Under the pieces are notes generated by a model. It was given only the letters and a program-made list of their open reading frames with translations, did no database searches and was not told where the DNA came from. A DNA stretch of 64,000 nucleotides from Vreelandella songnenensis (lineage in GTDB: Bacteria; Pseudomonadota; Gammaproteobacteria; Pseudomonadales; Halomonadaceae): assembly GCF_003002925.1 (NCBI RefSeq), contig NZ_PVTK01000005.1, positions 62,001-126,000 of the forward strand, in the 5' to 3' direction. Below are positions 54,101 to 61,954 of the stretch, one piece after another (position 1 is the stretch's first letter; each line of letters starts with the position of its first letter). The translations under genes were made by a program, and so were the position numbers.

Positions 54101-55109
54101 CATCCGCCATCAATAACCGCGGACGGTCCAGAGGGATCTGCATCCAGGTGCGGGTGAACTCATCTTCCAGACGCTGGCGCAGCCAGGCTTCTCTTTCCGC
54201 CGAGCGGCTTACCCCCCAGCTCCAGGTCAACTGCTCCTCGTCGACCAGCGCGATGGCGCCGATGCTGGGTGTATCACGCAGATAGTTTTGCGCATCGTTT
54301 TCCAGCAATGCCTCATCCCAGCGTGGCCCCATGGCGTTCAGGCGCTCGGCCATACGCTGCATGAGGCGCAGGCGGGTCTGGATCGCCTGTTCGATTTTCA
54401 GCTGTACGTTATCCAGAAGATACGCTGCCTGCTGCTGGGTTGCCGCCTGCTGGTAGCTATTGAGCAGTAGCCAGATAAAACAGCTGATAATGACGCCCCA
54501 AAGCGAGGCCGCCACCGTAACCCGCCCTGGATTCAAGCGTTGCGGCGTGCGGCGAGCGCCGATGATCAGCATGGCGGTTCCGGAAAGCCAGGCAAATACC
54601 AGCGCCACCATCGGTGACGAGGAAAACAGCGGCGAACTGGCGCCTGGCCCCTTCCACAGCTGAGCAATGACCAGCAGCGACAGCCCCCACAAGCAGATGC
54701 CTGCGCTCACCCACAGCCAACGCCGCCAGGACGTGGAAAGCCCTACCAGCAGGCATGCCCCAATCAGCGCAAGAAATGCCCCGGCAAGGCTGGTAACGCG
54801 CCGGCCTCCGGTCAGCCACGAGCCCTCCGCCCCACCTGCCAGGGCGTTATGCACGACGGTATAAACCACTACCAGCAGCAGCGCGCAGGCGCAAATGAGC
54901 CGCGCCCTGTTCCACTTCTGCAAGGCTGCCAGCAACCCGACACCGACCAGCAGCACCACCAGCGCACCATCCGGCACCAGTGTGGCAAAGAAAGGACTGG
55001 CTGGTACGCTGACACCAATGATCAGACCTACCGCTCCCATGCACACAAGCGTTGCCAGTATCATCAGCAATAGAGTTTCGAGCGCTAGATTACGCGTATT
55101 AATCGGCAT
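51135..55109 (-). CDS. Blue-light LOV photoreceptor with membrane, GAF, PAS, GGDEF and EAL domains
   Basis: 1324 aa. Six or seven N-terminal TM helices (about 8-215), a periplasmic-type region (220-435), a TM helix near 438-465, GAF (about 490-640), PAS (650-775), LOV (785-905), GGDEF (915-1075, ARMGGDEF) and EAL (1085-1320, GVEALLRWEHP, VNLSP, LELTEG, DDFGTGYSS, VKIDRSF, AEGVET). The LOV core has GKNCRFLQGP with the flavin-adduct Cys (about 819), plus ICNYRKDG, FWNDLY and HYVGVQHDIT, so all FMN-contacting Asn/Gln are kept. GGDEF and EAL look active. The gene follows the TctC-like gene by 38 bases and may share its transcript. Confidence 0.92.
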   Translation of the reverse strand: MPINTRNLALETLLLMILATLVCMGAVGLIIGVSVPASPFFATLVPDGALVVLLVGVGLLAALQKWNRARLICACALLLVVVYTVVHNALAGGAEGSWLTGGRRVTSLAGAFLALIGACLLVGLSTSWRRWLWVSAGICLWGLSLLVIAQLWKGPGASSPLFSSSPMVALVFAWLSGTAMLIIGARRTPQRLNPGRVTVAASLWGVIISCFIWLLLNSYQQAATQQQAAYLLDNVQLKIEQAIQTRLRLMQRMAERLNAMGPRWDEALLENDAQNYLRDTPSIGAIALVDEEQLTWSWGVSRSAEREAWLRQRLEDEFTRTWMQIPLDRPRLLMADGSQPREALFIIPVPANGHYLLASFDLATMLENELRLEVGPFQVRINRDETSLVRLHPAGFSADLMETPELALASRYIGLPGGINMELYAYPGSHHNWYQLNLLPFAIALGSLLLSGLLAFSLGVVSVSVLRARELAQTRRSLEDQQMVQRMIAQEQPLGEILESLCLMLERELPHAICSVMLVNDEGTHLEFAAGNRLPAAYRNAISRILISANNGACGSAAFQGAAVICANIAEDERWRGYHGVARQAGLASCWSSPVFGGEGQLVGTVAVYYSRPSTPSGADTEQIEKATGLMALAVERFQVRRSLEESEQRYRSLFTHHPDAVFTLDEKSCFVTANATCAALTGYSVDEILGKPFTFFIAEQDVMRVQAYIETAMRGGIDRYELTLKDRAGHLHLLDIIHLPMMVNDTVKGVHAIAQEVTAAREQDSRLRTLERSVEASVNGILIADAEQPDLPIIYANKACTLMTGYSQEEILGKNCRFLQGPESEPEVVQRIRHAIHAQREVNVTICNYRKDGTPFWNDLYIAPVRDHDGRVTHYVGVQHDITEHKAYEAQLAYHASHDDLTRLPNRMFFEDALLKQFVTLGQRKKRMAVLFVDLDDFKPINDNLGHAVGDQVLVEVARRLVNVVGPEDTVARMGGDEFVILQAGIDHDAEVIDLVERLLPTLARPYRIDPHELYLTASIGIAISQEDTLQPQMLIQQADMAMYKAKQQGRNAYEWFTHAFTDTVSERMVLRNDLQEAIEREEFALHYQPLINREGQLSGVEALLRWEHPEKGFISPARFIPLAETTGQIIPISEWVLRRACLDMQLLAQKGLGVIRVAVNLSPLQFQRSSFLATLRQTLLTTGLPAGQLSLELTEGILMDNAEDAIDTLHALRSMNVGVSIDDFGTGYSSLSYLKHLPISTVKIDRSFIKELTHSEDDSAIVQGIISMAHHLGLEVVAEGVETEEQHQRLLAYQCDIFQGYVLARPMPLEALEAFVGNLSQN

Positions 55110-55147
55110 GGTCGGCGTCTCTTGAAACCTGGGAGGTTTACACCAGA

Positions 55148-56134
55148 TCAGCGTTTGAAGTGTACTTGTTCGGCCAGCGGCACCAGCACATGAAACTGCT
55201 CATCCATATAATTGCTATACGCCGCCAGCGGCCGGTAATCGATCAGCGAGCCGTAATCGTAGGCCAGGCGGTAGCGTAGCTGCGTATCGTTAATCGCTTG
55301 CGCCAGTGCACTGGCCAGTATGGCCAGGCGTTCCGGCGGCGTATCTTTCGGGGCAAGAATACCGCGATCGGTCGTATTCACCAGGTCGATTCCCTGCTCA
55401 CGCAGGGTCTCGACATGCGGCAACCCTGGCAGGCGCTCGCTGCTTGCCACTCCCAGGGCCGTCAGGGCATGCGACGTATACAGCTGGCCTGACGACGGCA
55501 TGTCCAGCATGGCAAAGTCGATTTCGCGGGCGAGCAAGGCCTCCACCTGAGAGGTCATGTCGGGAAAGTACACCATCAGTACATCGGCAGGTGAAATACC
55601 GCTTTGCTCGAAAAACTGTAGCCAGAAGAAATGATCGTTGGAGTTGTGGGTAATGCCAAAGGCGAGCGGTCTTGCCCGTTGACTTACCAGCGCTGCGATA
55701 TCGCTGGCTTTTTGAGCACTGTGCCCGGCATAGGTAGTAGGTATGCTGACCGTGCGGATCAGCATTGAAACGGGAGCAAAGTGGGCATGATAAAAGGACG
55801 CCTGCCCGGCCAGATAGGCAAGATCAAGCGCCTGGTGGCTCACCAGCAGCGTATAGCCATCCGAGGCGGCCTCCTTGACGTAGTGCGCGCCGCGGACGGC
55901 ACCACTGCCCGGCATGTACTCCACTGACACGGGCTGCCCCAGATAAGGTTGCGCTGCTCGGAAAATATCACGCAACAGCACATCAGTCGGCCCCCCAGCC
56001 ACATAGGGAATCACGACGGTAATTTCTTTTTGTGGAAAGCTATCGCTGGCAACGGCCCAACCGGCAATTAACAGTAATCCGCTTACTACCCCTATTCTCA
56101 AGTAACGCCACGCGCCCCTGCCACTATACGTCAT
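55148..56134 (-). CDS. TctC/Bug-family tripartite tricarboxylate transporter substrate-binding protein
   Basis: 328 aa. N-terminal signal segment (RIGVVSGLLLIAGWAVA), then the Bug fold: FPQKEITVVIPYVAGGPTDV (ligand loop), VEYMPGSGAVRGAHYV, AASDGYTLLVSHQALDL and LALAREIDFAML-like stretch (VEALLAREIDFAMLDMP). No TctAB membrane subunits are nearby. Its position directly upstream of the LOV-GGDEF-EAL gene suggests a sensory or co-receptor role, as known for some orphan binding proteins; that is inference. Confidence 0.86.
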   Translation of the reverse strand: MTYSGRGAWRYLRIGVVSGLLLIAGWAVASDSFPQKEITVVIPYVAGGPTDVLLRDIFRAAQPYLGQPVSVEYMPGSGAVRGAHYVKEAASDGYTLLVSHQALDLAYLAGQASFYHAHFAPVSMLIRTVSIPTTYAGHSAQKASDIAALVSQRARPLAFGITHNSNDHFFWLQFFEQSGISPADVLMVYFPDMTSQVEALLAREIDFAMLDMPSSGQLYTSHALTALGVASSERLPGLPHVETLREQGIDLVNTTDRGILAPKDTPPERLAILASALAQAINDTQLRYRLAYDYGSLIDYRPLAAYSNYMDEQFHVLVPLAEQVHFKR

Positions 56135-56169
56135 GCCCCCTGACCCTCATTTTTATTAGTAACGCATAG

Positions 56170-56649
56170 CTACTCGTTGCAACATAGCTTTAATTTGCGC
56201 CCGCTACCACAAAAGCATGGGTCGTTGCGGCGCGGTTTGAGGCGCACCACGGCAGGCGTTCCATCCACGTACCACCAGCGGCCGCTTTCATGCACAAAGC
56301 GCGAGTTCTCCTCCAGCATGTGCCAGCGCTCGCGCTCCTTGAAATAGGCACGAAAATGCACAAAACCGCCCTCTGCTTGAGAAGATGCCTTGGTGGCATC
56401 AGGGCCACTTTTGATAATTGATAAACCTTTCCACTGGGTTTCAGGATCGGGTGATAGCGCGGCCGGACGCGTACTGATGTGCCAGGTCGCCAGAAGGTAG
56501 TCGTGCAGTGTCAGGGCAAAGGCTGTGTAGCGCGAGCGCATCAAGGCCTCAGGCGTTGGCGCAGGCTCGCCCTGATGGTAGCGCCCGCAGCATTGAGGCG
56601 TGGATAGACCCGTCCCGCACGGGCAACTTGATGTGTCTTGCAACGTCAT
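56170..56649 (-). CDS. YchJ family protein (UPF0225, SEC-C motif)
   Basis: 159 aa. SCPCGTGLSTPQCCGRYHQG at the N-terminus and NDPCFCGSGRKLKLCCNE at the C-terminus, two zinc-binding SEC-C-like Cys clusters, around the conserved core ALMRSRYTAFALTLHDYLLATWH. Full-length for YchJ. Function unknown; zinc binding likely. Confidence 0.94.
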   Translation of the reverse strand: MTLQDTSSCPCGTGLSTPQCCGRYHQGEPAPTPEALMRSRYTAFALTLHDYLLATWHISTRPAALSPDPETQWKGLSIIKSGPDATKASSQAEGGFVHFRAYFKERERWHMLEENSRFVHESGRWWYVDGTPAVVRLKPRRNDPCFCGSGRKLKLCCNE

Positions 56650-56778
56650 AATCTAGGCTCGATAAATCCGGTTAGGATAAGACTAACCGATCACCTGGGA
56701 GGCGTCTTGCTGCAGACCTGCTTTTAGTTCGATATTCATACGTTGTTAGGCGTATAGTGGTTGGCGCAGTATTTAAAA

Positions 56779-56808
56779 GGTAGTACTTGGTAAGATAGTA
56801 CTTGGCAA
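56779..56808. repeat. Two tandem copies of a 15-bp unit (TAGTACTTGG)
   Basis: GGTAGTACTTGGTAA is followed by GATAGTACTTGGCAA, period 15 bp. Part of a 300-base gap (56650-56949) with no gene, upstream of the small unknown gene at 56950. Confidence 0.7.
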
Positions 56809-56845
56809 GGTGGCGCCTGGGACAGCACTCGGCACATCGACGCCT

Positions 56846-56878
56846 AGCGCACTCAAGAACATAAGCGCACTCAAGAAC
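56846..56878. repeat. Two tandem copies of AGCGCACTCAAGAAC
   Basis: Identical 15-mers at 56846-56860 and 56864-56878, period 18 bp. They sit about 70 bases before the start of the small unknown gene, so they could be operator sites or local slippage products. Confidence 0.7.
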
Positions 56879-56949
56879 CTATCAGAACGGCAGATAACGG
56901 AGCACGAAACACGACCCCATTATTCTTTCCAAATGCAGCGGAGGTTCTC

Positions 56950-57261
56950 ATGAAGGTCTACAAACCGGAATGGCAGTGCACGTTTAGCGTAAACGAAGGC
57001 GCAGAAGAATCAGCTAACTGGAAAGAGCGAGTCGCCTGGCGGCTTCGCGCAATGGCCGACCGTCTGGACGGTGTCGGTCGGACGCTCAAGATCAACTGTA
57101 ATGTGACCCCTCAGGTAAGCCGCGAGGAAGTCGATACCTGCCTTGGTAAAGGCTTTGAAGTGACCCAGCAGCTATTGACTCAACTGGCCCATCAACAGGC
57201 CTGCGAAGACGTCATGCGCGATGCCAAGGCCAACCTGTACGAAGAGCGCTCCTCGCTCTAG
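56950..57261 (+). CDS. Small hypothetical protein
   Basis: 103 aa with a good RBS (GGAGG 7 bases before the ATG) and its own terminator. Not recognised. A conserved-looking stretch WKERVAWRLRAMADRLDGVG is followed by a polar beta-like part and a C-terminal helix (GFEVTQQLLTQLAHQQACED). Soluble. Two pairs of short direct repeats lie in its upstream region. Strong start and stop signals make it a real gene; function unknown. Confidence 0.6.
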   Translation: MKVYKPEWQCTFSVNEGAEESANWKERVAWRLRAMADRLDGVGRTLKINCNVTPQVSREEVDTCLGKGFEVTQQLLTQLAHQQACEDVMRDAKANLYEERSSL

Positions 57262-57288
57262 CCCCTTGCGCGTACAAGTCGATTTGAA

Positions 57289-57317
57289 GACACCCGCCCC
57301 GGCGGGTGTCCTTGTTT
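57289..57317 (+). terminator. Terminator after the 103-aa gene (shared with the ArgE-like gene)
   Basis: 10-bp perfect stem GACACCCGCC / GGCGGGTGTC with CC between the arms, so the inner pair must open to form the loop, then CTTGTTTG on the plus strand. Lies between convergent genes. Confidence 0.75.
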
Positions 57318-57344
57318 GCGGCGCACCGCATCGTTTCAATTGCC

Positions 57345-58514
57345 CTACTCCTCGAACGGCACGTCCAGCGCGCGGCCCATCCGGGTCATGAAGTCCAGGC
57401 ACGCCTCAATCTCGCTTTTATCGATGTACTCATCCGGCTGGTGCGCCTGGGCGATGCTGCCCGGGCCCAGAATGATGGTCTGCAGTCCCTGGCCCTGAAA
57501 CTGCCCCGCTTCGGTGGCGTAGGCCACCGCGTGGTTGCAGCACTGCCCGGGCAGGTGATCCTTGGCCAGGCGGAGCACCTTGTCATTATCCCGGTCGGCA
57601 AGCCCCGGCACCGTGACGTTCAACGCCTCGGTCGCGATATCCACCGTCTTGCCACGCGCCTCGAGTTCGCCGGTGAGCCGATCGCAATAGGCGCCGAAAC
57701 GGGCGTAGATGGCATCGAAGGTGTCGGTAGGCAGGTGGCGAATCTCCCACTCGAACTGGCACTCCCGGGCCATGATGTTGATCGCCGTGCCGCCCTTGAT
57801 ACGGCCCACGTGCAGGCTGGTATGGGGCACGTTGAAGGCCTCGTCCACACGGCCCTCGTCGACCAGTTCCGCCATGGTGTCCTCGATGAACGTGACCAGG
57901 CGGGCGGCCACGTGAATCGCGGAGGTGCCCTGGTTGACCTGGCTGCTGTGCGCCTCACGGCCTGTGACCGTGGTGCGCAGGTTGGTTGCGCCCTTTTGCG
58001 CCACCACCGGCTGCATGCTGGTGGGTTCGCCGACGATCACGTGCGCGGTGGTCGAGTAGTGATCATGAAAGCGCTGAATCAGCGCCGGCGCGCCCACGCA
58101 GCCGATCTCTTCATCGTAGGAAAATCCGAAGTAGAGGGGCTGTTCGAGCGGCGCCTTTACCCACTCGGGCACCATGGCCAGCGCACAGGCGATAAAGCCT
58201 TTCATGTCGCAGGTGCCACGACCATAGAGTCTGCCGTCGTCGCCTTCGACCAGGGTGAAGGGGTCCGTCGACCAGGGCTGACCCTCGACCGGCACCACGT
58301 CGGTATGCCCGGAGAGCATCACTCCGCCCGGGGCGTCGGGGCCGATACGCGCGATCAGGTTCGCCTTGGTGCCGCAGGGGCTCATGACCCGCTCCGAGGC
58401 GACGCCGTGCTCATCGAGATACCCCTCGACAAACTCGATCAGCGCAAGGTTCGAGCCTTTTGATGTGGTGTCAAAGGCGACCAGTTTGCTCAATAACGAA
58501 ATGGCGTCATTCAT
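57345..58514 (-). CDS. argE: Acetylornithine deacetylase (ArgE/M20 family)
   Basis: 389 aa, M20 metallopeptidase fold. Metal and catalytic motifs: MLSGHTDVVPVEG (His, Asp), GRGTCDMKGF (bridging Asp), FSYDEEIGCVGA (Glu-Glu pair) and VGEPTSMQPVVAQKG. Dimerisation domain in the middle (GREAHSSQVNQGTSAIHVAA). Final His in IAQAHQPDEYI. Hydrolyses N-acetylornithine to ornithine; close relatives act on other N-acyl amino acids. An ATG at 58541 in frame adds 9 residues; 58514 has GAGAG at better distance. Divergent from ugpB. Confidence 0.9.
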   Translation of the reverse strand: MNDAISLLSKLVAFDTTSKGSNLALIEFVEGYLDEHGVASERVMSPCGTKANLIARIGPDAPGGVMLSGHTDVVPVEGQPWSTDPFTLVEGDDGRLYGRGTCDMKGFIACALAMVPEWVKAPLEQPLYFGFSYDEEIGCVGAPALIQRFHDHYSTTAHVIVGEPTSMQPVVAQKGATNLRTTVTGREAHSSQVNQGTSAIHVAARLVTFIEDTMAELVDEGRVDEAFNVPHTSLHVGRIKGGTAINIMARECQFEWEIRHLPTDTFDAIYARFGAYCDRLTGELEARGKTVDIATEALNVTVPGLADRDNDKVLRLAKDHLPGQCCNHAVAYATEAGQFQGQGLQTIILGPGSIAQAHQPDEYIDKSEIEACLDFMTRMGRALDVPFEE

Positions 58515-58612
58515 AAGGCTCTCGCTGGTTATACGTTTCATCTCACCCTATCACCGGCTTCCCCGTGCGCCTACTGCCAAAGTTGCACACGCGCGAGGCG
58601 TCACCTGCTTAG

Positions 58613-58630
58613 CGGTCATCAAAATGTCAT
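58613..58630 (+). promoter_or_regulatory. Pho-box-like site upstream of ugpB
   Basis: CGGTCAT-CAAA-ATGTCAT: two heptamers, each matching the PhoB consensus CTGTCAT at 6 of 7 positions, with the correct 4-base spacer. About 85 bases upstream of ugpB. The ugp operon is a classical PhoB target, so the match fits. Confidence 0.65.
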
Positions 58631-58714
58631 CTACACTGACTACTGTTCAGTGCATCCAAAACCTCAACAAACGCACTGTGCCGCCTGGCGATGCCGGGCT
58701 CAAAAGGAGTCGAT

Positions 58715-60043
58715 ATGTCCCGCTTCACGTTACGCGCGTTATCTGCCGGTATCGCGGCGGCAAGCTTGAGCCTGTCCGCCCACGCCGCCACCGAGATCAC
58801 CTGGTGGCACTCCATGGGTGGCGAGCTTGGCGAGCGCTTGAGCGCCCTGGCCGAGGACTTCAACGCCTCCCAGGACGAGTACCGTGTCACGCCCTCCTAT
58901 CGGGGCGAATACGAACAGACCATGGTCAACACCATTGCCGCCTTCCGCGCCGGCGAGCAGCCGCACATCGTGCAGATCTACGAAGTGGGCACCGGCACCA
59001 TGATGGCGGCGCGCGGTGCAATCTACCCCGTCTACGAGCTGATGGAAGAGCACGGCAACACCTTTGACCCGGATGACTACCTGCCCGTGGTGACCGGCTA
59101 CTACACCGATACCGACGGCAACATGCTCTCCATGCCGTTCAACTCGTCGACGCCGATCCTGTACTACAACAAGGAGGCGTTCGAGGCCGCCGGTCTTGAT
59201 CCTGAATCGCCGCCCACCACCTGGGCCGAGATGGGCGAGATGGGTCAACAGATCGTCGATGAAGGCGCGGCGTCGTGTGGCTTTACCATGGCCTATGCCG
59301 CCAACTGGATTGGCCTTGAGAACTTCTCGGCGCTGCACAATCAGCCCATCGGCACCCAGGAAAACGGCTTTGGCGGGCTGGACACCGAATTCGAATTCAA
59401 CGGCGAGGTGCAGGCGCGCTTCTGGGATCAGTTGAAAGAGTGGAACGACAGCGGTGTCTACAGCTATGGCGGCCCGGCCAATGGCCCGGACGCAGCACCT
59501 TCGTTCTACTCCGGCGACTGCGCGATGTACATGAACTCCTCAGCCTCGCGCGCCGACGTGCTGGCGAACTCCGACTTCGAGGTCGGTTTCGGCATGCTGC
59601 CTTACTACGATGACATCGAGGGCGCCCCGCAGAACTCGATCATCGGCGGCGCGACCCTGTGGGTACTCTCGGGCCATGAAGACGACGAGTACACCGGCGT
59701 TGCCGAGTTCCTCGAGTACCTGTCGCTGCCTGAAGTGCAGGCCGAGTGGCACCAGGGTACCGGCTACCTGCCGATCACCACCGCGGCTTATGAGCTGAGC
59801 CAGGAGCAGGGTTACTACGACGAGAACCCGGGTGCAGATATCGCCATCGAGCAGATCAACCTGAACGAGCCGACGGCAAACTCCAAGGGCCTGCGTTTTG
59901 GCAACTACCCGCAGGTGCGCATGGTGCTGGACGAGGAGTTCCAGGCGGTGCTGGCGGGCACCAAGAGCGGCCAGCAGGCGCTGGATGACGCGGCGCGCCG
60001 CGGTAACCAGATCCTGCGCGACTTCGAATCGGCCAATAACTGA
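58715..60043 (+). CDS. ugpB: sn-Glycerol-3-phosphate ABC transporter, periplasmic binding protein UgpB
   Basis: 442 aa. ATG at 58715 with AAAGGAG; the upstream in-frame start is rejected. Signal peptide 1-25 (IAAASLSLSAHA). Mature start ATEITWWHSMGGELGE is typical of UgpB, followed by GEYEQTMVNTIAAFRAG, SMPFNSSTPILYYNKEAF and NSIIGGATLWVLSG. Binds glycerol 3-phosphate or its diesters. First gene of ugpBAEC, under a probable PhoB site. Confidence 0.94.
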   Translation: MSRFTLRALSAGIAAASLSLSAHAATEITWWHSMGGELGERLSALAEDFNASQDEYRVTPSYRGEYEQTMVNTIAAFRAGEQPHIVQIYEVGTGTMMAARGAIYPVYELMEEHGNTFDPDDYLPVVTGYYTDTDGNMLSMPFNSSTPILYYNKEAFEAAGLDPESPPTTWAEMGEMGQQIVDEGAASCGFTMAYAANWIGLENFSALHNQPIGTQENGFGGLDTEFEFNGEVQARFWDQLKEWNDSGVYSYGGPANGPDAAPSFYSGDCAMYMNSSASRADVLANSDFEVGFGMLPYYDDIEGAPQNSIIGGATLWVLSGHEDDEYTGVAEFLEYLSLPEVQAEWHQGTGYLPITTAAYELSQEQGYYDENPGADIAIEQINLNEPTANSKGLRFGNYPQVRMVLDEEFQAVLAGTKSGQQALDDAARRGNQILRDFESANN

Positions 60044-60094
60044 TCCCTTCTCGCTGCGTGTAATGAAGTCCCGGCCTCGTGCCGGGGCTTGTCC

Positions 60095-60139
60095 AAGCCA
60101 TCCCATACGCCCGGGTCAACAGGGCCTATGGGATGGCTT
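60095..60139 (+). terminator. Intercistronic hairpin between ugpB and ugpA
   Basis: 13-bp perfect stem (AAGCCATCCCATA / TATGGGATGGCTT) with a 19-base loop that can fold further (GCCC/GGGC), then GCTTTCC. Another small GC-rich hairpin precedes it at about 60072-60086. No strong T-run. Such structures commonly let the binding protein be made in excess over the permease. Confidence 0.5.
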
Positions 60140-60201
60140 GCTTTCCAGCGGCCAACCGCGGCCATCACGTTGCATCAAGCGCCCGCAAGACAGGAAGTAA
60201 C

Positions 60202-61086
60202 ATGCAGACCAAACGCTCCACCTACCAGAACCGGTGGCTCCCCTTCTTTCTGCTCGCCCCGCAGCTGGCCATCACGCTGGTGTTCTTCATCTGGCCGGCG
60301 AGTCAGGCGGTCAAGTCGAGCTTTGAGCGCACCGACGCCTTCGGCTTCAAGACCACCTTCGTGGGCCTTGAAAACTACGCGCGCATTCTGGCCGACCCCA
60401 GCTACCTGAACGCGCTGGGGCGCACCGCCATTTTTGCCATCTCGGTGACGGTGCTCTCCATGGGCATGGCGCTGTTACTGGCGGTGTGCGTCAACCGCGT
60501 CCTCAAAAGCGCCAAGTTCTATACCACGCTGCTGGTCTGGCCATACGCGGTCGCGCCGGTAGTGGCCGGGGTACTGTGGTGGTTTCTGTTCAACCCGACC
60601 ATCGGCCTCCTGCCGCATTTGCTCGACTGGTTCGGCATCAGCTGGAACCACCGCGTCTCGGGCTCACAGGCGATGATCCTGATCACCATCGCCGCCGCCT
60701 GGAAGCAGATCTCCTACAACTTTCTGTTCTTCCTGGCCGGGCTTCAGTCGGTGCCGCATTCACTGATCGAGGCGGCCGCGATTGACGGCGCCACGCCGTT
60801 CAAACGTTTCTGGACCATCGTGCTGCCGCTGTTGTCGCCCACCACCTTCTTTCTGCTGATCATCAACATCAACTACGTGATGTTCGACACCTTCGGAGTG
60901 ATCGATGCCACTACCGGTGGCGGGCCGGGCCAGGCCACCATGACGCTGGTCTACAAGGTCTACACCGACGGCGTGGCGGGGCTGAACATCGGCTCGTCGT
61001 CGGCGCAGTCGGTCATGCTGATGGGGATCGTGATCATTCTAACGTTCATCCAGTTCCGCTACGTGGAACGCCGGGTCAACTACTAG
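60202..61086 (+). CDS. ugpA: Glycerol-3-phosphate ABC transporter permease UgpA
   Basis: 294 aa with six TM helices. ATG at 60202 with [27 protein letters not shown] at TM1, [20 protein letters not shown], and EAA motif [20 protein letters not shown]. Pairs with UgpE. The frame upstream to 60079 is not coding. Second gene of the ugp operon. Confidence 0.94.
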   Translation: MQTKRSTYQNRWLPFFLLAPQLAITLVFFIWPASQAVKSSFERTDAFGFKTTFVGLENYARILADPSYLNALGRTAIFAISVTVLSMGMALLLAVCVNRVLKSAKFYTTLLVWPYAVAPVVAGVLWWFLFNPTIGLLPHLLDWFGISWNHRVSGSQAMILITIAAAWKQISYNFLFFLAGLQSVPHSLIEAAAIDGATPFKRFWTIVLPLLSPTTFFLLIININYVMFDTFGVIDATTGGGPGQATMTLVYKVYTDGVAGLNIGSSSAQSVMLMGIVIILTFIQFRYVERRVNY

Positions 61087-61104
61087 TGCGTTAAGGACAT
61101 GAAC

Positions 61105-61953
61105 ATGGTTGAAAGAAGACCCTTTCTCAATATTCTCACCCACCTGGTACTGATTGCCGGTGTGCTGATCGTGGCGTTCCCGGTGTACGTGGCGTTCATC
61201 GCCTCGACCCACGAACCCAGCGCCTTCGTGCGCGGCGTGCTGCCGCTCACGCCCGGCGACAACCTGCTCGAATCCTACGGACAGATGCTCAATGCCGGCT
61301 GGCAGGTGGGCGGCACGCCGCCGGTCTGGCTGATGCTGGGCAACTCGCTGATCATGGCGCTGACGATTGCCATCGGCAAGATCAGTATCTCGATTCTCTC
61401 GGCCTTCGCGATCGTCTATTTTCGCTTTCCGTTTCGCATGCTGGCGTTCTGGATCATCTTCATCACCCTGATGCTGCCGGTGGAAGTGCGCATCATCCCC
61501 ACCTACGCCGTGGTGGCGAATCTGGGCATGCTGAACTCCTACGCCGGGCTCACTCTTCCGCTGATCGCCTCGGCCACCGCGACGTTTCTGTTTCGTCAGT
61601 TCTTCATGACCGTACCCGAAGAGCTGATGGAAGCCAGCCGGGTGGACGGCGCCGGACCAATGAAGTTCTTCAAGGACATACTGCTTCCGGTATCGATCAC
61701 CAATATCGCCGCACTGTTCGTGATCATGTTCATCTACGGCTGGGTGCAGTACCTGTGGCCGCTGCTGGTCACCACCGATGAAGATTTCTACACCATCGTG
61801 CTGGGCATCAAGCGCCTGATGGCCTCGTCCGACCGGGTGCCGGCCTGGAACTTGATCATGGCGACGGTGACCCTTGCCATGCTGCCGCCGGTGCTGGTGG
61901 TGCTGTTCATGCAGAAACTGTTTGTGAAAGGCCTGACCGAGACGGAGAAATAA
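61105..61953 (+). CDS. ugpE: Glycerol-3-phosphate ABC transporter permease UgpE
   Basis: 282 aa with six TM helices. Of two close ATGs, the second (61105) is 8 bases after AAGG, the first (61099) only 2. [23 protein letters not shown] start, EAA loop [20 protein letters not shown], and [20 protein letters not shown]. Partner of UgpA. One base separates its stop from ugpC. Confidence 0.94.
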   Translation: MVERRPFLNILTHLVLIAGVLIVAFPVYVAFIASTHEPSAFVRGVLPLTPGDNLLESYGQMLNAGWQVGGTPPVWLMLGNSLIMALTIAIGKISISILSAFAIVYFRFPFRMLAFWIIFITLMLPVEVRIIPTYAVVANLGMLNSYAGLTLPLIASATATFLFRQFFMTVPEELMEASRVDGAGPMKFFKDILLPVSITNIAALFVIMFIYGWVQYLWPLLVTTDEDFYTIVLGIKRLMASSDRVPAWNLIMATVTLAMLPPVLVVLFMQKLFVKGLTETEK

Positions 61954-61954
61954 G

